Assembly: GCF_016899935.1 (NCBI RefSeq)
Contig: NZ_JACJJK010000003.1
Location: forward strand, 124,001-188,000
Length of the DNA stretch: 64,000 bases
Direction: 5' to 3'
DNA from: Olsenella uli
Lineage (GTDB): Bacteria; Actinomycetota; Coriobacteriia; Coriobacteriales; Atopobiaceae
The notes under the pieces were generated by a model, which was given only the letters and a program-made list of their open reading frames with translations, had not been told where the DNA came from and ran no database searches. A program made the position numbers and the translations under genes. Positions 7,040-14,015 of the stretch are shown here, one piece after another; position 1 is the first letter of the stretch; each line of letters begins with the position of its first letter.

Positions 7040-7324
7040 AGGAAAGCCCCTTTCTTCAGTTACTTGGCAAGCTTTAGTTTGCTTCTTTCCGCTTGCGGTG
7101 GCGATAATGCGACTCTCCAACTCCTCTAGTTCGTTGCCGACTCTTAAGTAAGAGTCTTCGTCTATGACTTGCATATACAAGTCGAACCACCGCCGTACAA
7201 GCTCTTGCGTCTCTTGGTTGTCCAATAGAGTCAAGGCAACGGCAAGCACGGTGTAACGCTCGCCGAACTCAGCCATATCCCGCATTAGCCCGTCTCGGCA
7301 CTCTTGGAGGGTGTGGTTGAACAT
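7040..7324 (-). CDS. Hypothetical protein frame upstream of the A-type gene
   Basis: A frame starting MFNHTLQECRDGLMRDMAEF runs about 95 codons and enters the A-type gene in frame without a stop. Its size and place before an A-type gene suggest a third B-type gene whose stop was lost or shifted; one base out of frame the sequence would read KLAK and stop at the expected place. Alternatively it is the true N-terminus of a 193-aa protein. The downstream ATG at 7039 has a good ribosome-binding site, so I favour two genes. Confidence 0.35.
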
Positions 7325-7401
7325 AGCATCATCTTTTCCTTGTACCGCCTCCTTGTACGCGGTGGGAACAATTGCGCTCCCGCTGTTAATGACGATGCTG
7401 A

Positions 7402-7683
7402 CGTTACTACTACGGCATGACGGCCCAGCTCAAGGCCGTGATCGACCGGTTCTGCTCCGAGAACTCCGCCATCACGGCGCGCCGGCTGCGCTCCGTCCTT
7501 CTCGCCGTGGCGTGGAACGCGGACGGCTGGACCTTCGACGCGCTCGAGGCGCACTACGACGCGCTTGTCCGCTACCTCGACCTGCGCGACTGCGGGCGCG
7601 TGCTCGGCTGCGGCACCCCGTCCATGACGCGCGCCACGGACGCTCCACGGCGCGCCTTCGAGCTGGGGCGCTCGCTGCGGTAG
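7402..7683 (+). pseudogene. Flavodoxin-fold NAD(P)H/FMN reductase, C-terminal fragment
   Basis: The frame begins abruptly with RYYYGMTAQLKAVIDRFC after a TGA at 7399. YYGMTAQLKAxxDRF is the loop and helix after the flavin-binding site in NADPH-dependent FMN reductase family proteins, and the remainder (DALVRYLDLRDCGRVLGCGT ... RRAFELGRSL) fits the C-terminus. About 100 N-terminal residues with the FMN phosphate loop are missing. Composition changes sharply here from moderate to very high GC. This is the border of the accessory segment, which appears to have interrupted or replaced the gene. Confidence 0.7.
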
Positions 7684-7757
7684 CGTCCGCGCTTGCCCGC
7701 GCGGCCGCGTCGTGTGCTACAACGGTGCTCGCTGGACACAGGCGAGGGAGGCGCGAC

Positions 7758-8633
7758 ATGTGGCTGCTGGCGGCGTGCGGCTCGGCGCTCTTTGCGGGCG
7801 CCACGGCGGTTCTCGCCAAGCTCGGCGTGCGCGAGACGGACTCCGACCTGGTGACGGCGCTGCGCACCTGCGTGGTGCTGGCCTTCTCCTGGCTCATGGT
7901 GTTCGTGGTGGGCTCGCAGGGCACGCTCGCGCAGGTCACGCCGCACTCGGCCGCGTTTCTCGTGCTCTCGGGGCTGGCCACGGGCGCGAGCTGGCTCTGC
8001 TACTTCCGGGCGCTCTCGCTCGCGGACGTGAGCCGCGTGGCGCCCATCGACAAGTCGAGCACGGCGCTCACGGTCCTTCTCGCCATCGCGCTCTTTGGGG
8101 AGACGGACGGGCTGCCGCTCAAGCTAGCGGGGACGGCTTTGCTCCTGGTGGGCACGCTTCTCATGGCGGCGGGCGAGAAGGACGACGCGTGCCCGGACGG
8201 CGCCCCGTGCGACCGGCGCTGGGCGGTCTTTGCCGTGCTCTCCGCCGGCTTTGCGGCGCTCACGTCGATTCTCGCCAAGGTGGGCGTCGAGGGCGTGGAG
8301 TCCAACCTCGCGACGGCGCTCAGGACGGGCGTGGTGCTCGTGATGGCGTGGGCGATCGTGCTCGCGCGCGGCAAGCAGCGCCAGCTCAGAGGCATCGATC
8401 GGCGCGAGGCGGCCTTCATCGCGCTCTCTGGTGTGGCCACGGGCGCGAGCTGGCTCTGCTACTACTATGCCATTCAGAACGGCCCCGTGAGCGTGGTCGT
8501 GCCCGTGGACAAGCTGAGCATTCTCGTGACGGTGGCGTTTTCCGTGCTCGTGCTGCGCGAGCGGCTGGGCCGTCGCGAGCTTGTGGGCCTCGCGCTCCTG
8601 GTGGCGGGCACGCTCGCGATCGCCGCCGCGTGA
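7758..8633 (+). CDS. EamA-family (drug/metabolite) transporter
   Basis: Start at ATG 7758 after GGGAGG; the longer frame upstream covers the flavodoxin remnant and is not coding. The 291-aa product has about ten membrane helices in two EamA repeats. The repeats are visibly duplicated: TALRTCVVLAFSW and SGLATGASWLCYFRALSLAD in the first half, TALRTGVVLVMAW and SGVATGASWLCYYYAIQNGP in the second. A hydrophilic linker between them (about 138-152) contains GEKD, encoded by the dispersed 13-mer. Substrate unknown; these proteins usually export small metabolites. Confidence 0.85.
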   Translation: MWLLAACGSALFAGATAVLAKLGVRETDSDLVTALRTCVVLAFSWLMVFVVGSQGTLAQVTPHSAAFLVLSGLATGASWLCYFRALSLADVSRVAPIDKSSTALTVLLAIALFGETDGLPLKLAGTALLLVGTLLMAAGEKDDACPDGAPCDRRWAVFAVLSAGFAALTSILAKVGVEGVESNLATALRTGVVLVMAWAIVLARGKQRQLRGIDRREAAFIALSGVATGASWLCYYYAIQNGPVSVVVPVDKLSILVTVAFSVLVLRERLGRRELVGLALLVAGTLAIAAA

Positions 8634-8635
8634 CT

Positions 8636-8666
8636 CTGTGAATTGGGGACAGTCCCCAATTTACAG
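8636..8666. repeat. GGGACAGTCCC palindrome (REP-like), AATTG arms
   Basis: AATTGGGGAC and GTCCCCAATT flank one A, extended by CTGT and ACAG. It lies between convergent genes and can form a hairpin in either transcript. It shares the GGGACNGTCCC core with sites at 10298, 11444, 18542 and 31183 while its outer arms differ. Confidence 0.7.
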
Positions 8667-8668
8667 AC

Positions 8669-9304
8669 TTACCGGATGAAGTTCGTCTGCTGACCGGTCT
8701 CCTGCGCGGGCAGCGGCACGCCCGCCGCGCGGCCCGCCTCCAGGCACTTGAGCATCCACGCCATGTTGCGGCCGAGCTGGCGCATGGTCCAGAGTCCCTC
8801 GGCGTCCCGCTCGGTCTCCTCGGCCACGTTGCCGTGCACGTTGTTCCAGTAGCGCGAGCTCACCACCGGCATCTGTGCGATGGTGAAGAACTTGTTGATG
8901 TCGTCGAAGGCCGAGGTGGTGCCGCCGCGCCGGGCGCTCGCCACGGCCGCCGCCGGCTTGAACGCGAGCACGTTCTTCTCGCCCGCGCGGCCGTTGCTGT
9001 AGAAGAGCCGGTCCATGAAGCCCAGAAGCGACGCCGCCGCGTGCGCGTAGTGGACCGGCGCGCCAAAGACGAAGCCGTCGGCCTCGGCAGCCTTGGGACG
9101 GAACTCGTTCACCACGTCGTCGAACGCGCAGCGCCCCAGCTTGGCGCAGCCGCCGCAGGCCACGCAGCCGCCCACGGGCCTGGCGCCGATCCAGAAGATC
9201 TCCGTCTCCACGCCCTCGGCCTCCAGGGTGCGCGCCACCTCCTCGAGTGCGCGGTTGGTGCTCCCCGCCTTGTGCGGGCTTCCGTTCACGAGCATGACCT
9301 TCAT
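8669..9304 (-). CDS. Flavodoxin family / NADPH-dependent FMN reductase
   Basis: 211 aa starting at ATG 9304 after AAGGAG. The N-terminus VNGSPHKAGSTNRAL (residues 6-20) is the FMN phosphate-binding loop. A cysteine cluster follows (C47, C50, C53, C59 in GGCVACGGCAKLGRC), as in iron-sulfur flavoprotein-like members, and GAPVHYAHAAASL is the flavin-ring loop. It probably passes electrons from NAD(P)H to quinone-like or nitro substrates in the cytoplasm. Whether it holds a metal cluster is not proven. It is convergent with the EamA gene. Confidence 0.8.
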   Translation of the reverse strand: MKVMLVNGSPHKAGSTNRALEEVARTLEAEGVETEIFWIGARPVGGCVACGGCAKLGRCAFDDVVNEFRPKAAEADGFVFGAPVHYAHAAASLLGFMDRLFYSNGRAGEKNVLAFKPAAAVASARRGGTTSAFDDINKFFTIAQMPVVSSRYWNNVHGNVAEETERDAEGLWTMRQLGRNMAWMLKCLEAGRAAGVPLPAQETGQQTNFIR

Positions 9305-9341
9305 GGGTGCTCCTTTCCAGGGCGAGCGTCTGTTCTCCGCC

Positions 9342-10220
9342 TCATTTTAGGCTGTCCAGGAACCGGCTCGCGGCATCGCCGAGAGGGACGTCGCGCTTCC
9401 AGGCGAGGTCGATGACCGAGACGAGCGGCGGGAAGAGCAGGCGAAACTCCAGCTCCGTGCCCGGGCCCACGGTCGTGAGCCCGTCGAAGGAGAGCATGCG
9501 ACCCACGCCCTCGCGCACGAGCAGCGCGCCGTTGTAGGCGAGGTTGTACGTCGCCGCGATGTTGGCCTCGGCGGCACGCTCGCCAAACCATGTGGCGAGA
9601 AGCCCGGTGAGCTGGTCGCCCTTGGCGTGGCGCTCGGGCACGATGAGCGGCGCGTCGAGAAGGTCGGCGGGGCCCACGGCCTCGCGCGCGACCAGCGGGT
9701 CGTCGTCGCGCACGAGGACGCCCCAGGCGTCGGTGGGGGAGAGGCGAAGGTGGGCGTAGCGGTCCACGTCGGGGTAGCTCATCAGCACGGAGAAGTCGTC
9801 GATGCCGTGCTCCAGGCGCTCGATGAGGTCCGGCGCGTTGCCGCTGTGCAGGTGAAAGCGCACGCCGGGGTACTTCTCGCGAAAGGCACGCACGTGGCGG
9901 GCAATCACGCGCAGGCCCTCGGACTCGCCGGCGCCGATGAAGACGTCGCCCTCCACGATGTCCTCACCGTGCGCGAGGTCGGCTGCGGTCTGGTCTGCGA
10001 GGCCTACGATCTCCTGCGCACGTCTCCGCAGGTAGAGGCCCTTCTCGGTGGGCGTGACGCTGCGGCTGTGGCGCTCCAGCAGCGGTGTGCCCAGCTCGCG
10101 CTCCAGCGCGGCGATCTGCCGGGAGAGCGCGGGCTGCGTCACGTGCAGCGCCTCCGCCGCGCGCGACATGGTGCCGTGCTCGCAGACGGCGAGGAAGTAG
10201 CGCAGCGTGCGGAGTTCCAT
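9342..10220 (-). CDS. LysR-family transcriptional regulator
   Basis: Start at ATG 10220 (MELRTLRYFLAVCEHG); the frame extends upstream without homology. 292 aa: winged helix-turn-helix at 1-60 (SRAAEALHVTQPALSRQIAA), then a periplasmic-binding-protein-like effector domain to the end. It is divergent from the cyclophilin-like/CMD/cupin/reductase set at 10338-12964 and probably controls it and itself through the palindrome at 10231-10245. Effector unknown; an aromatic or quinone-like compound is plausible from the neighbours. Confidence 0.85.
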   Translation of the reverse strand: MELRTLRYFLAVCEHGTMSRAAEALHVTQPALSRQIAALERELGTPLLERHSRSVTPTEKGLYLRRRAQEIVGLADQTAADLAHGEDIVEGDVFIGAGESEGLRVIARHVRAFREKYPGVRFHLHSGNAPDLIERLEHGIDDFSVLMSYPDVDRYAHLRLSPTDAWGVLVRDDDPLVAREAVGPADLLDAPLIVPERHAKGDQLTGLLATWFGERAAEANIAATYNLAYNGALLVREGVGRMLSFDGLTTVGPGTELEFRLLFPPLVSVIDLAWKRDVPLGDAASRFLDSLK

Positions 10221-10230
10221 GGTCCACCTC

Positions 10231-10256
10231 ATTACCAAAAGTAATATCGCAGTATT
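10231..10256. promoter_or_regulatory. Probable LysR operator
   Basis: ATTAC-caaaa-GTAAT (10231-10245) is a T-N11-A palindrome of the LysR type, overlapped by AATA...TATT (10243-10256). It begins 10 bp before the LysR start codon in an AT-rich pocket of an otherwise GC-rich region. Confidence 0.5.
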
Positions 10257-10297
10257 AATTATAAGCAATTGTTCCTCATCCAGCTTCGTCCGAGAAT

Positions 10298-10324
10298 GTG
10301 GAAAAGGGACAGTCCCTTTTCCAC
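10298..10324. repeat. GGGACAGTCCC palindrome (REP-like), GTGGAAAA arms
   Basis: Perfect 13-bp arms GTGGAAAAGGGAC and GTCCCTTTTCCAC around a single A. It lies in the short divergent region before the cyclophilin-like gene, so a hairpin would form near the 5' end of that transcript. Confidence 0.75.
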
Positions 10325-10337
10325 GGGGGGGGCGAAC

Positions 10338-10697
10338 GTGAGGGTTGAGCTGTGGATAGGCGAGGTCGTGCTGCCGGTGGAGCTGAACGGGTCCACAGCC
10401 GCCCAGGCCTTTGCCACTCACCTGCCGCTGACGCCCCGCATGAGCGTCTCGAGCGTGGGGTGCTGCGGGCAGCTGGGCTTCCCGCTGCCGCACGACGCGA
10501 CCGACGTCCACCCCGGCTGGTCCGACGGCGACCTCAACTACAAGCCCGAGGGCGACTGGCTCGCGCTCTTCTTTGATGACGAGCGCAACTCCATGCGCTA
10601 CGGCGGCCAGGTGACGCTGGGCCACGCGGCGGGCCCGCTCGACGCGCTGCGCGGCCTCACGGGAACCCACGACGTTCGCATCGAGCTGAGCGCATAG
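10338..10697 (+). CDS. Cyclophilin-like fold protein
   Basis: Start chosen at GTG 10338; an upstream ATG reads through the palindrome and is unlikely. A run of eight G (10325-10332) serves as the ribosome-binding site, and slippage there could alter initiation. The 119-aa product (VRVELWIGEVVLPVELNGST ... GDWLALFFDD ... TGTHDVRIELSA) matches the small cyclophilin-like family with conserved LPL, GDL-Y and LALF blocks. These are not proven prolyl isomerases. It starts a run with CMD, cupin and aldo-keto reductase genes. Confidence 0.7.
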   Translation: MRVELWIGEVVLPVELNGSTAAQAFATHLPLTPRMSVSSVGCCGQLGFPLPHDATDVHPGWSDGDLNYKPEGDWLALFFDDERNSMRYGGQVTLGHAAGPLDALRGLTGTHDVRIELSA

Positions 10698-10718
10698 TCG
10701 GTTGAGAGAGGAGCAACA

Positions 10719-11441
10719 ATGTCACTATCTGCAGGCATGACCGAGTTCGAGGGGACCGACCCGGAGTTCGCGGAGCGCTTCGCCTACTTTGCGGGCGAGG
10801 AGGTGCCCGGCGAGCCCACGGCCGAGCTCCCGGCGCGCGAGCGCTCCCTCGCGATCCTGGCGGCGCTTCTCGGCTGCCAGGGCGCAGAGCAGTTCCGCGT
10901 CACGCTGGCCGAGGCGCTTGACGCCGAGGCCGTCACCCCCGTCGAGGTGCGCGAGGTCGTCTACCAGGGCACGGCGTATCTCGGCATCGGCCGGACCCGC
11001 CCGTTCTTCTCGGCCATGAACGAGGTGTTTTCCGAGAAGGGCGTGGGGCTCCCGCTGCCCGCGCAGGGCACCACGACGCTCGAGACGCGCGGCGCCGCCG
11101 GCAACCAGAAGCAGGTCGACTACTTTGGCGAGCACATGCGCGAGAGCTGGAAGACCGGCGCCCCCGAGCGTGCCAACGCGAACCGGTGGCTCGCCGAGAA
11201 CTGCTTCGGAGACTACTACACGCGCGGCGGCCTCTCGGACCTGGACCGCGAGATGGTCACGTTCTGCTACCTCGCGGCGCAGGGCGGCTGCGAGCCGCAG
11301 GCCACGGCGCACGCGGGCGCCAACATGAACCTGGGCCGCACCAAGGACTTCCTCTACCGCGTGGTCATGCAGATCCTGCCCTACATCGGCTACCCGCGCA
11401 GCCTGAACGCCCTTGCCTGCATCGACGGCGCCGCCAAATAA
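10719..11441 (+). CDS. Carboxymuconolactone decarboxylase-family protein, two domains
   Basis: 240 aa, start after GAGAGGAG. Two CMD-like helical domains: about 45-110 (AILAALLGCQGAEQFRVTLA...) and about 170-235 (TFCYLAAQGGCEP, then TAHAGANMNLGRTKDFL). Family members are decarboxylases, AhpD-like thiol peroxidases, or uncharacterised; here the cysteines at the domain starts and a histidine in the second domain would permit redox chemistry. Cupin and aldo-keto reductase neighbours recur with CMD proteins in quinone or electrophile-response loci. The exact reaction is unknown. Confidence 0.8.
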   Translation: MSLSAGMTEFEGTDPEFAERFAYFAGEEVPGEPTAELPARERSLAILAALLGCQGAEQFRVTLAEALDAEAVTPVEVREVVYQGTAYLGIGRTRPFFSAMNEVFSEKGVGLPLPAQGTTTLETRGAAGNQKQVDYFGEHMRESWKTGAPERANANRWLAENCFGDYYTRGGLSDLDREMVTFCYLAAQGGCEPQATAHAGANMNLGRTKDFLYRVVMQILPYIGYPRSLNALACIDGAAK

Positions 11442-11443
11442 CG

Positions 11444-11470
11444 TGGAAAAGGGACTGTCCCTTTTCCACA
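11444..11470. repeat. GGGACTGTCCC palindrome (REP-like), GTGGAAAA arms
   Basis: Arms GTGGAAAAGGGAC and GTCCCTTTTCCAC around T, two bases after the CMD stop codon and 20 before the next start. Same arms as 10298-10324. A hairpin here could stabilise the upstream mRNA. Confidence 0.75.
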
Positions 11471-11490
11471 TCGAGCAAAGGAGAAGAACC

Positions 11491-11910
11491 ATGAGCGAGA
11501 AGAACGACTTCACCCCCATGTTCGGCCTGGGCGACCCCAACGACGCGTACGCGGCCTACTTCACCGGCCAGTCCTACCTGAACCCGCTGACCAGCGCTGC
11601 CGAGTGCGGCGTTGGCCTCGCCAACGTGACCTTTGAGCCGGGGTGTCGTAACAACTGGCACGTCCACCACGCAACCAAGGGAGGCGGGCAGATCCTCATC
11701 TGCACCGACGGTCGCGGCTGGTACCAGGAATGGGGGAAGGACCCGCAGGAGCTCACGCCAGGCACCGTCGTGGTGATCCCGGAGGGCGTGAAGCACTGGC
11801 ACGGCGCCGCGCGCGACTCCTGGTTCAGCCACATCGCCTTCGAGGCGCCGGGCGAGAACTGCACGAACGAGTGGCTCGAGCCCGTCACCGACGAGCAGTA
11901 CCCGGCGTAG
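11491..11910 (+). CDS. Cupin-domain protein
   Basis: Start at ATG 11491 after AAGGAGAAG; longer frames run into the palindrome. 139 aa, single cupin barrel: motif 1 NNWHVHHATKGGGQ and motif 2 PGTVVVIPEGVKHWHG supply the usual metal-binding histidines, with Q where many cupins have E. Such cupins paired with CMD proteins are common in bacteria, and their substrate is generally unknown. Lies in the LysR-controlled set; the start is in MSEKN, which happens to carry a variant of the dispersed motif. Confidence 0.8.
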   Translation: MSEKNDFTPMFGLGDPNDAYAAYFTGQSYLNPLTSAAECGVGLANVTFEPGCRNNWHVHHATKGGGQILICTDGRGWYQEWGKDPQELTPGTVVVIPEGVKHWHGAARDSWFSHIAFEAPGENCTNEWLEPVTDEQYPA

Positions 11911-11938
11911 GACATCTCAATTGGCAGGAGGGTTGTAC

Positions 11939-12964
11939 ATGGCAGACATGACCTACACGACGCTCGGACGCTCGGGCATCAGGATTCCGCGCCTGTGCAT
12001 CGGCGGGATGAGCTTCGGCGCGCCCTCGGCGGACTTCCACCAGTGGACGATCGGCCCGGACGAGACGCGCGCGGTGATCGCCCGCGCGCTCGAGCTGGGT
12101 GTGAACTTCATCGACACGGCCAACTGCTACGCGCACGGCACGAGCGAGGAGTACATCGGGCAGGCCCTGCGTGACCTGGGCGCCCCGCGTGACCAGGTGG
12201 TCCTGGCGAGCAAGGTCTTCTTCAACGAGGGCGGCCTCTCCCGCGAGGCCATCAACCGGGAGATTGACGGCACGCTGCGCCGCCTCCAGACGGACTATCT
12301 CGACCTCTACATCATCCACCGCTTCGATTACAACACGCCCATCGAGGAGACCATGGAGGCGCTCGACGGCCTCGTGCGCGGCGGCAAGGTGCGCGCTCTG
12401 GGCGCGAGCGCGATGTACGCCTACCAGCTGCACAACATGCAGGTCGTGGCCGAGCGCGCGGGCCTCACGTCCTTCTCGTCCGCCCAGATCCACTACAACC
12501 TCCTCTATCGCGAGGACGAGCGCGAGATGATTCCCGTCTGTCGCCAGTTTGGCATGGCGCTCACGCCGTACAGCCCGATGGCGTCCGGGCACCTGTGCCG
12601 CCCCACCTGGGACTCCACGTCCAAGCGCTCGACGACCGACGCCACGATGCGCAACAAGTACGACGCCGACCGCGAGCGCGACCTGCCCATCGTCGCGCGC
12701 GTGGCCGAGCTGGCCGAGCGCCGCGGCGTCCCCATGTCGCGCATCGCGCTCGCGTGGCACTGGGCGCGCGGCGTGGAGGCGCCGATCGTGGGCTGCTCCA
12801 AGCCCGAGCGCGTGGACGACGCGGTGGCCGCGCTCGACGTGGCGCTCACGGCAGACGAGGTCGCCTACCTCGAGGAGCCGTACACCGCGCACGAGCTCGT
12901 GGGCCCGGCGGCCCGCCCCGGCGAGAAACCCCTTGCCGGCACCACGAACCCCAACGCAAAGTAG
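11939..12964 (+). CDS. Aldo/keto reductase
   Basis: Start at ATG 11939, six bases after GGAGGG; an earlier in-frame ATG at 11921 lacks a site. 341 aa, TIM-barrel NADPH-dependent reductase. The catalytic tetrad is visible: D59 and Y64 (NFIDTANCYAHG), K92 (LASKVFF), H127 (LDLYIIHRFD). The C-terminal VGCSKPERVDDAV is the NADP-binding segment. It closes the redox gene set under LysR. A close paralog is at 40812-41822. Substrate unknown. Confidence 0.85.
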   Translation: MADMTYTTLGRSGIRIPRLCIGGMSFGAPSADFHQWTIGPDETRAVIARALELGVNFIDTANCYAHGTSEEYIGQALRDLGAPRDQVVLASKVFFNEGGLSREAINREIDGTLRRLQTDYLDLYIIHRFDYNTPIEETMEALDGLVRGGKVRALGASAMYAYQLHNMQVVAERAGLTSFSSAQIHYNLLYREDEREMIPVCRQFGMALTPYSPMASGHLCRPTWDSTSKRSTTDATMRNKYDADRERDLPIVARVAELAERRGVPMSRIALAWHWARGVEAPIVGCSKPERVDDAVAALDVALTADEVAYLEEPYTAHELVGPAARPGEKPLAGTTNPNAK

Positions 12965-12975
12965 GCTCGCTGCGC

Positions 12976-13941
12976 ATGGATATCCTGACCGTCATCGGGA
13001 GCATGGGCTCGCTCGTGCTCGTGACGCTCGTCGGCTACGTCGCGGCACGGGCTGGTTTTCTCACCTCGGAGGTGCGCCCCAAGCTCTCCGCGCTCATCTT
13101 CAACGTGACGCTGCCGTGTACGATCCTGGCGTCGGTGGGCGAGGTCGACAGCTCTGCGGGCACCGAGCAGATCACGTGGTCGTTCATCCTCGGCACGGCG
13201 CTCTTCTTCGTGATGCTCGCCGCAGCGGCGCTCGCGTGTCTCGTGCTGCGGGCGCCACGCGGCGAGTGGCCGCTCTACCTCTTCATGGGCGTGCTCACCA
13301 ACACGGGCTTCATCGGCTTTGCCGTGCTCGAGTCGCTCTTCGGCGGCGGGTCGGTCTTTCTGGGGAGCATCTTCATCGCGGTCTCCAACGTCTTCCTCTA
13401 CAGCATCGGCGTCGGGGTTCTGACCTCGGGTTCCGCAAACGATAAGGACGGCGAGAAGGACGCGGCGCCCGCGCGCCCCTCTCACCTGGCGGGCATCCTC
13501 AAGAACGTCCTCAACGTCCCCATGGTCGCGAGCGTCATCGCGCTCGCCGTGTTCTTCTCGGGCGTGGCCCTGCCCGGCCCGGTGGCCCAGGCCGTTGACA
13601 TGGTGGGCGGCGCCACGTCCCCATTGGCCATGATGCTCGTCGGCCTTGCCATCGCCGAGGCTGACCTGCGGCGGGTGCTGGGCAACTGGCGCCTCTGGGG
13701 CTTCTCGGCCATCCGCTTCCTGCTCGTGCCGGCGGCGTGCTACCTGCTGCTGGCCCCAGTGGTGCCGGACGCGCTCTCGCTCGGCGTCTTCATCGTGATG
13801 CTCGCCATGCCCACGGGCTCGATGGCGGCGGCGATCGCCTCCACGTACGGCCGTCCCGGCGAGCTGCTCTCCCAGGGCACCATCGTCTCCACCATCGCGT
13901 CGTTCGTCATCGTCCCCGTGCTCATGGCGCTCATGGGCTGA
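12976..13941 (+). CDS. AEC-family (auxin efflux carrier-like) transporter
   Basis: 321 aa with about ten membrane helices in two halves; conserved LIFNVTLPCTILASV and the proline/glycine-broken helix near LAMPTGSMAAAIASTYG match bacterial AEC permeases. The central loop (about 155-170, NDKDGEKDAAPARP) carries the dispersed motif as GEKDA. Bacterial relatives transport malate or other organic acids, but substrate cannot be read here. It follows the aldo-keto reductase by 11 bases and may be cotranscribed. Confidence 0.8.
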   Translation: MDILTVIGSMGSLVLVTLVGYVAARAGFLTSEVRPKLSALIFNVTLPCTILASVGEVDSSAGTEQITWSFILGTALFFVMLAAAALACLVLRAPRGEWPLYLFMGVLTNTGFIGFAVLESLFGGGSVFLGSIFIAVSNVFLYSIGVGVLTSGSANDKDGEKDAAPARPSHLAGILKNVLNVPMVASVIALAVFFSGVALPGPVAQAVDMVGGATSPLAMMLVGLAIAEADLRRVLGNWRLWGFSAIRFLLVPAACYLLLAPVVPDALSLGVFIVMLAMPTGSMAAAIASTYGRPGELLSQGTIVSTIASFVIVPVLMALMG

Positions 13942-14015
13942 GTTTGGGTGGGAATTGTTGTCCGGTCGCGACGATACAATGTCCCCATGACAGGTGCCTG
14001 AGGATGCGAGGACCC

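Noticed and set aside
9342-10670. Long form of the LysR frame (442 aa)
   Set aside because: The first 150 residues cross the operator and palindrome and the opposite gene; the LysR domain begins exactly at ATG 10220.
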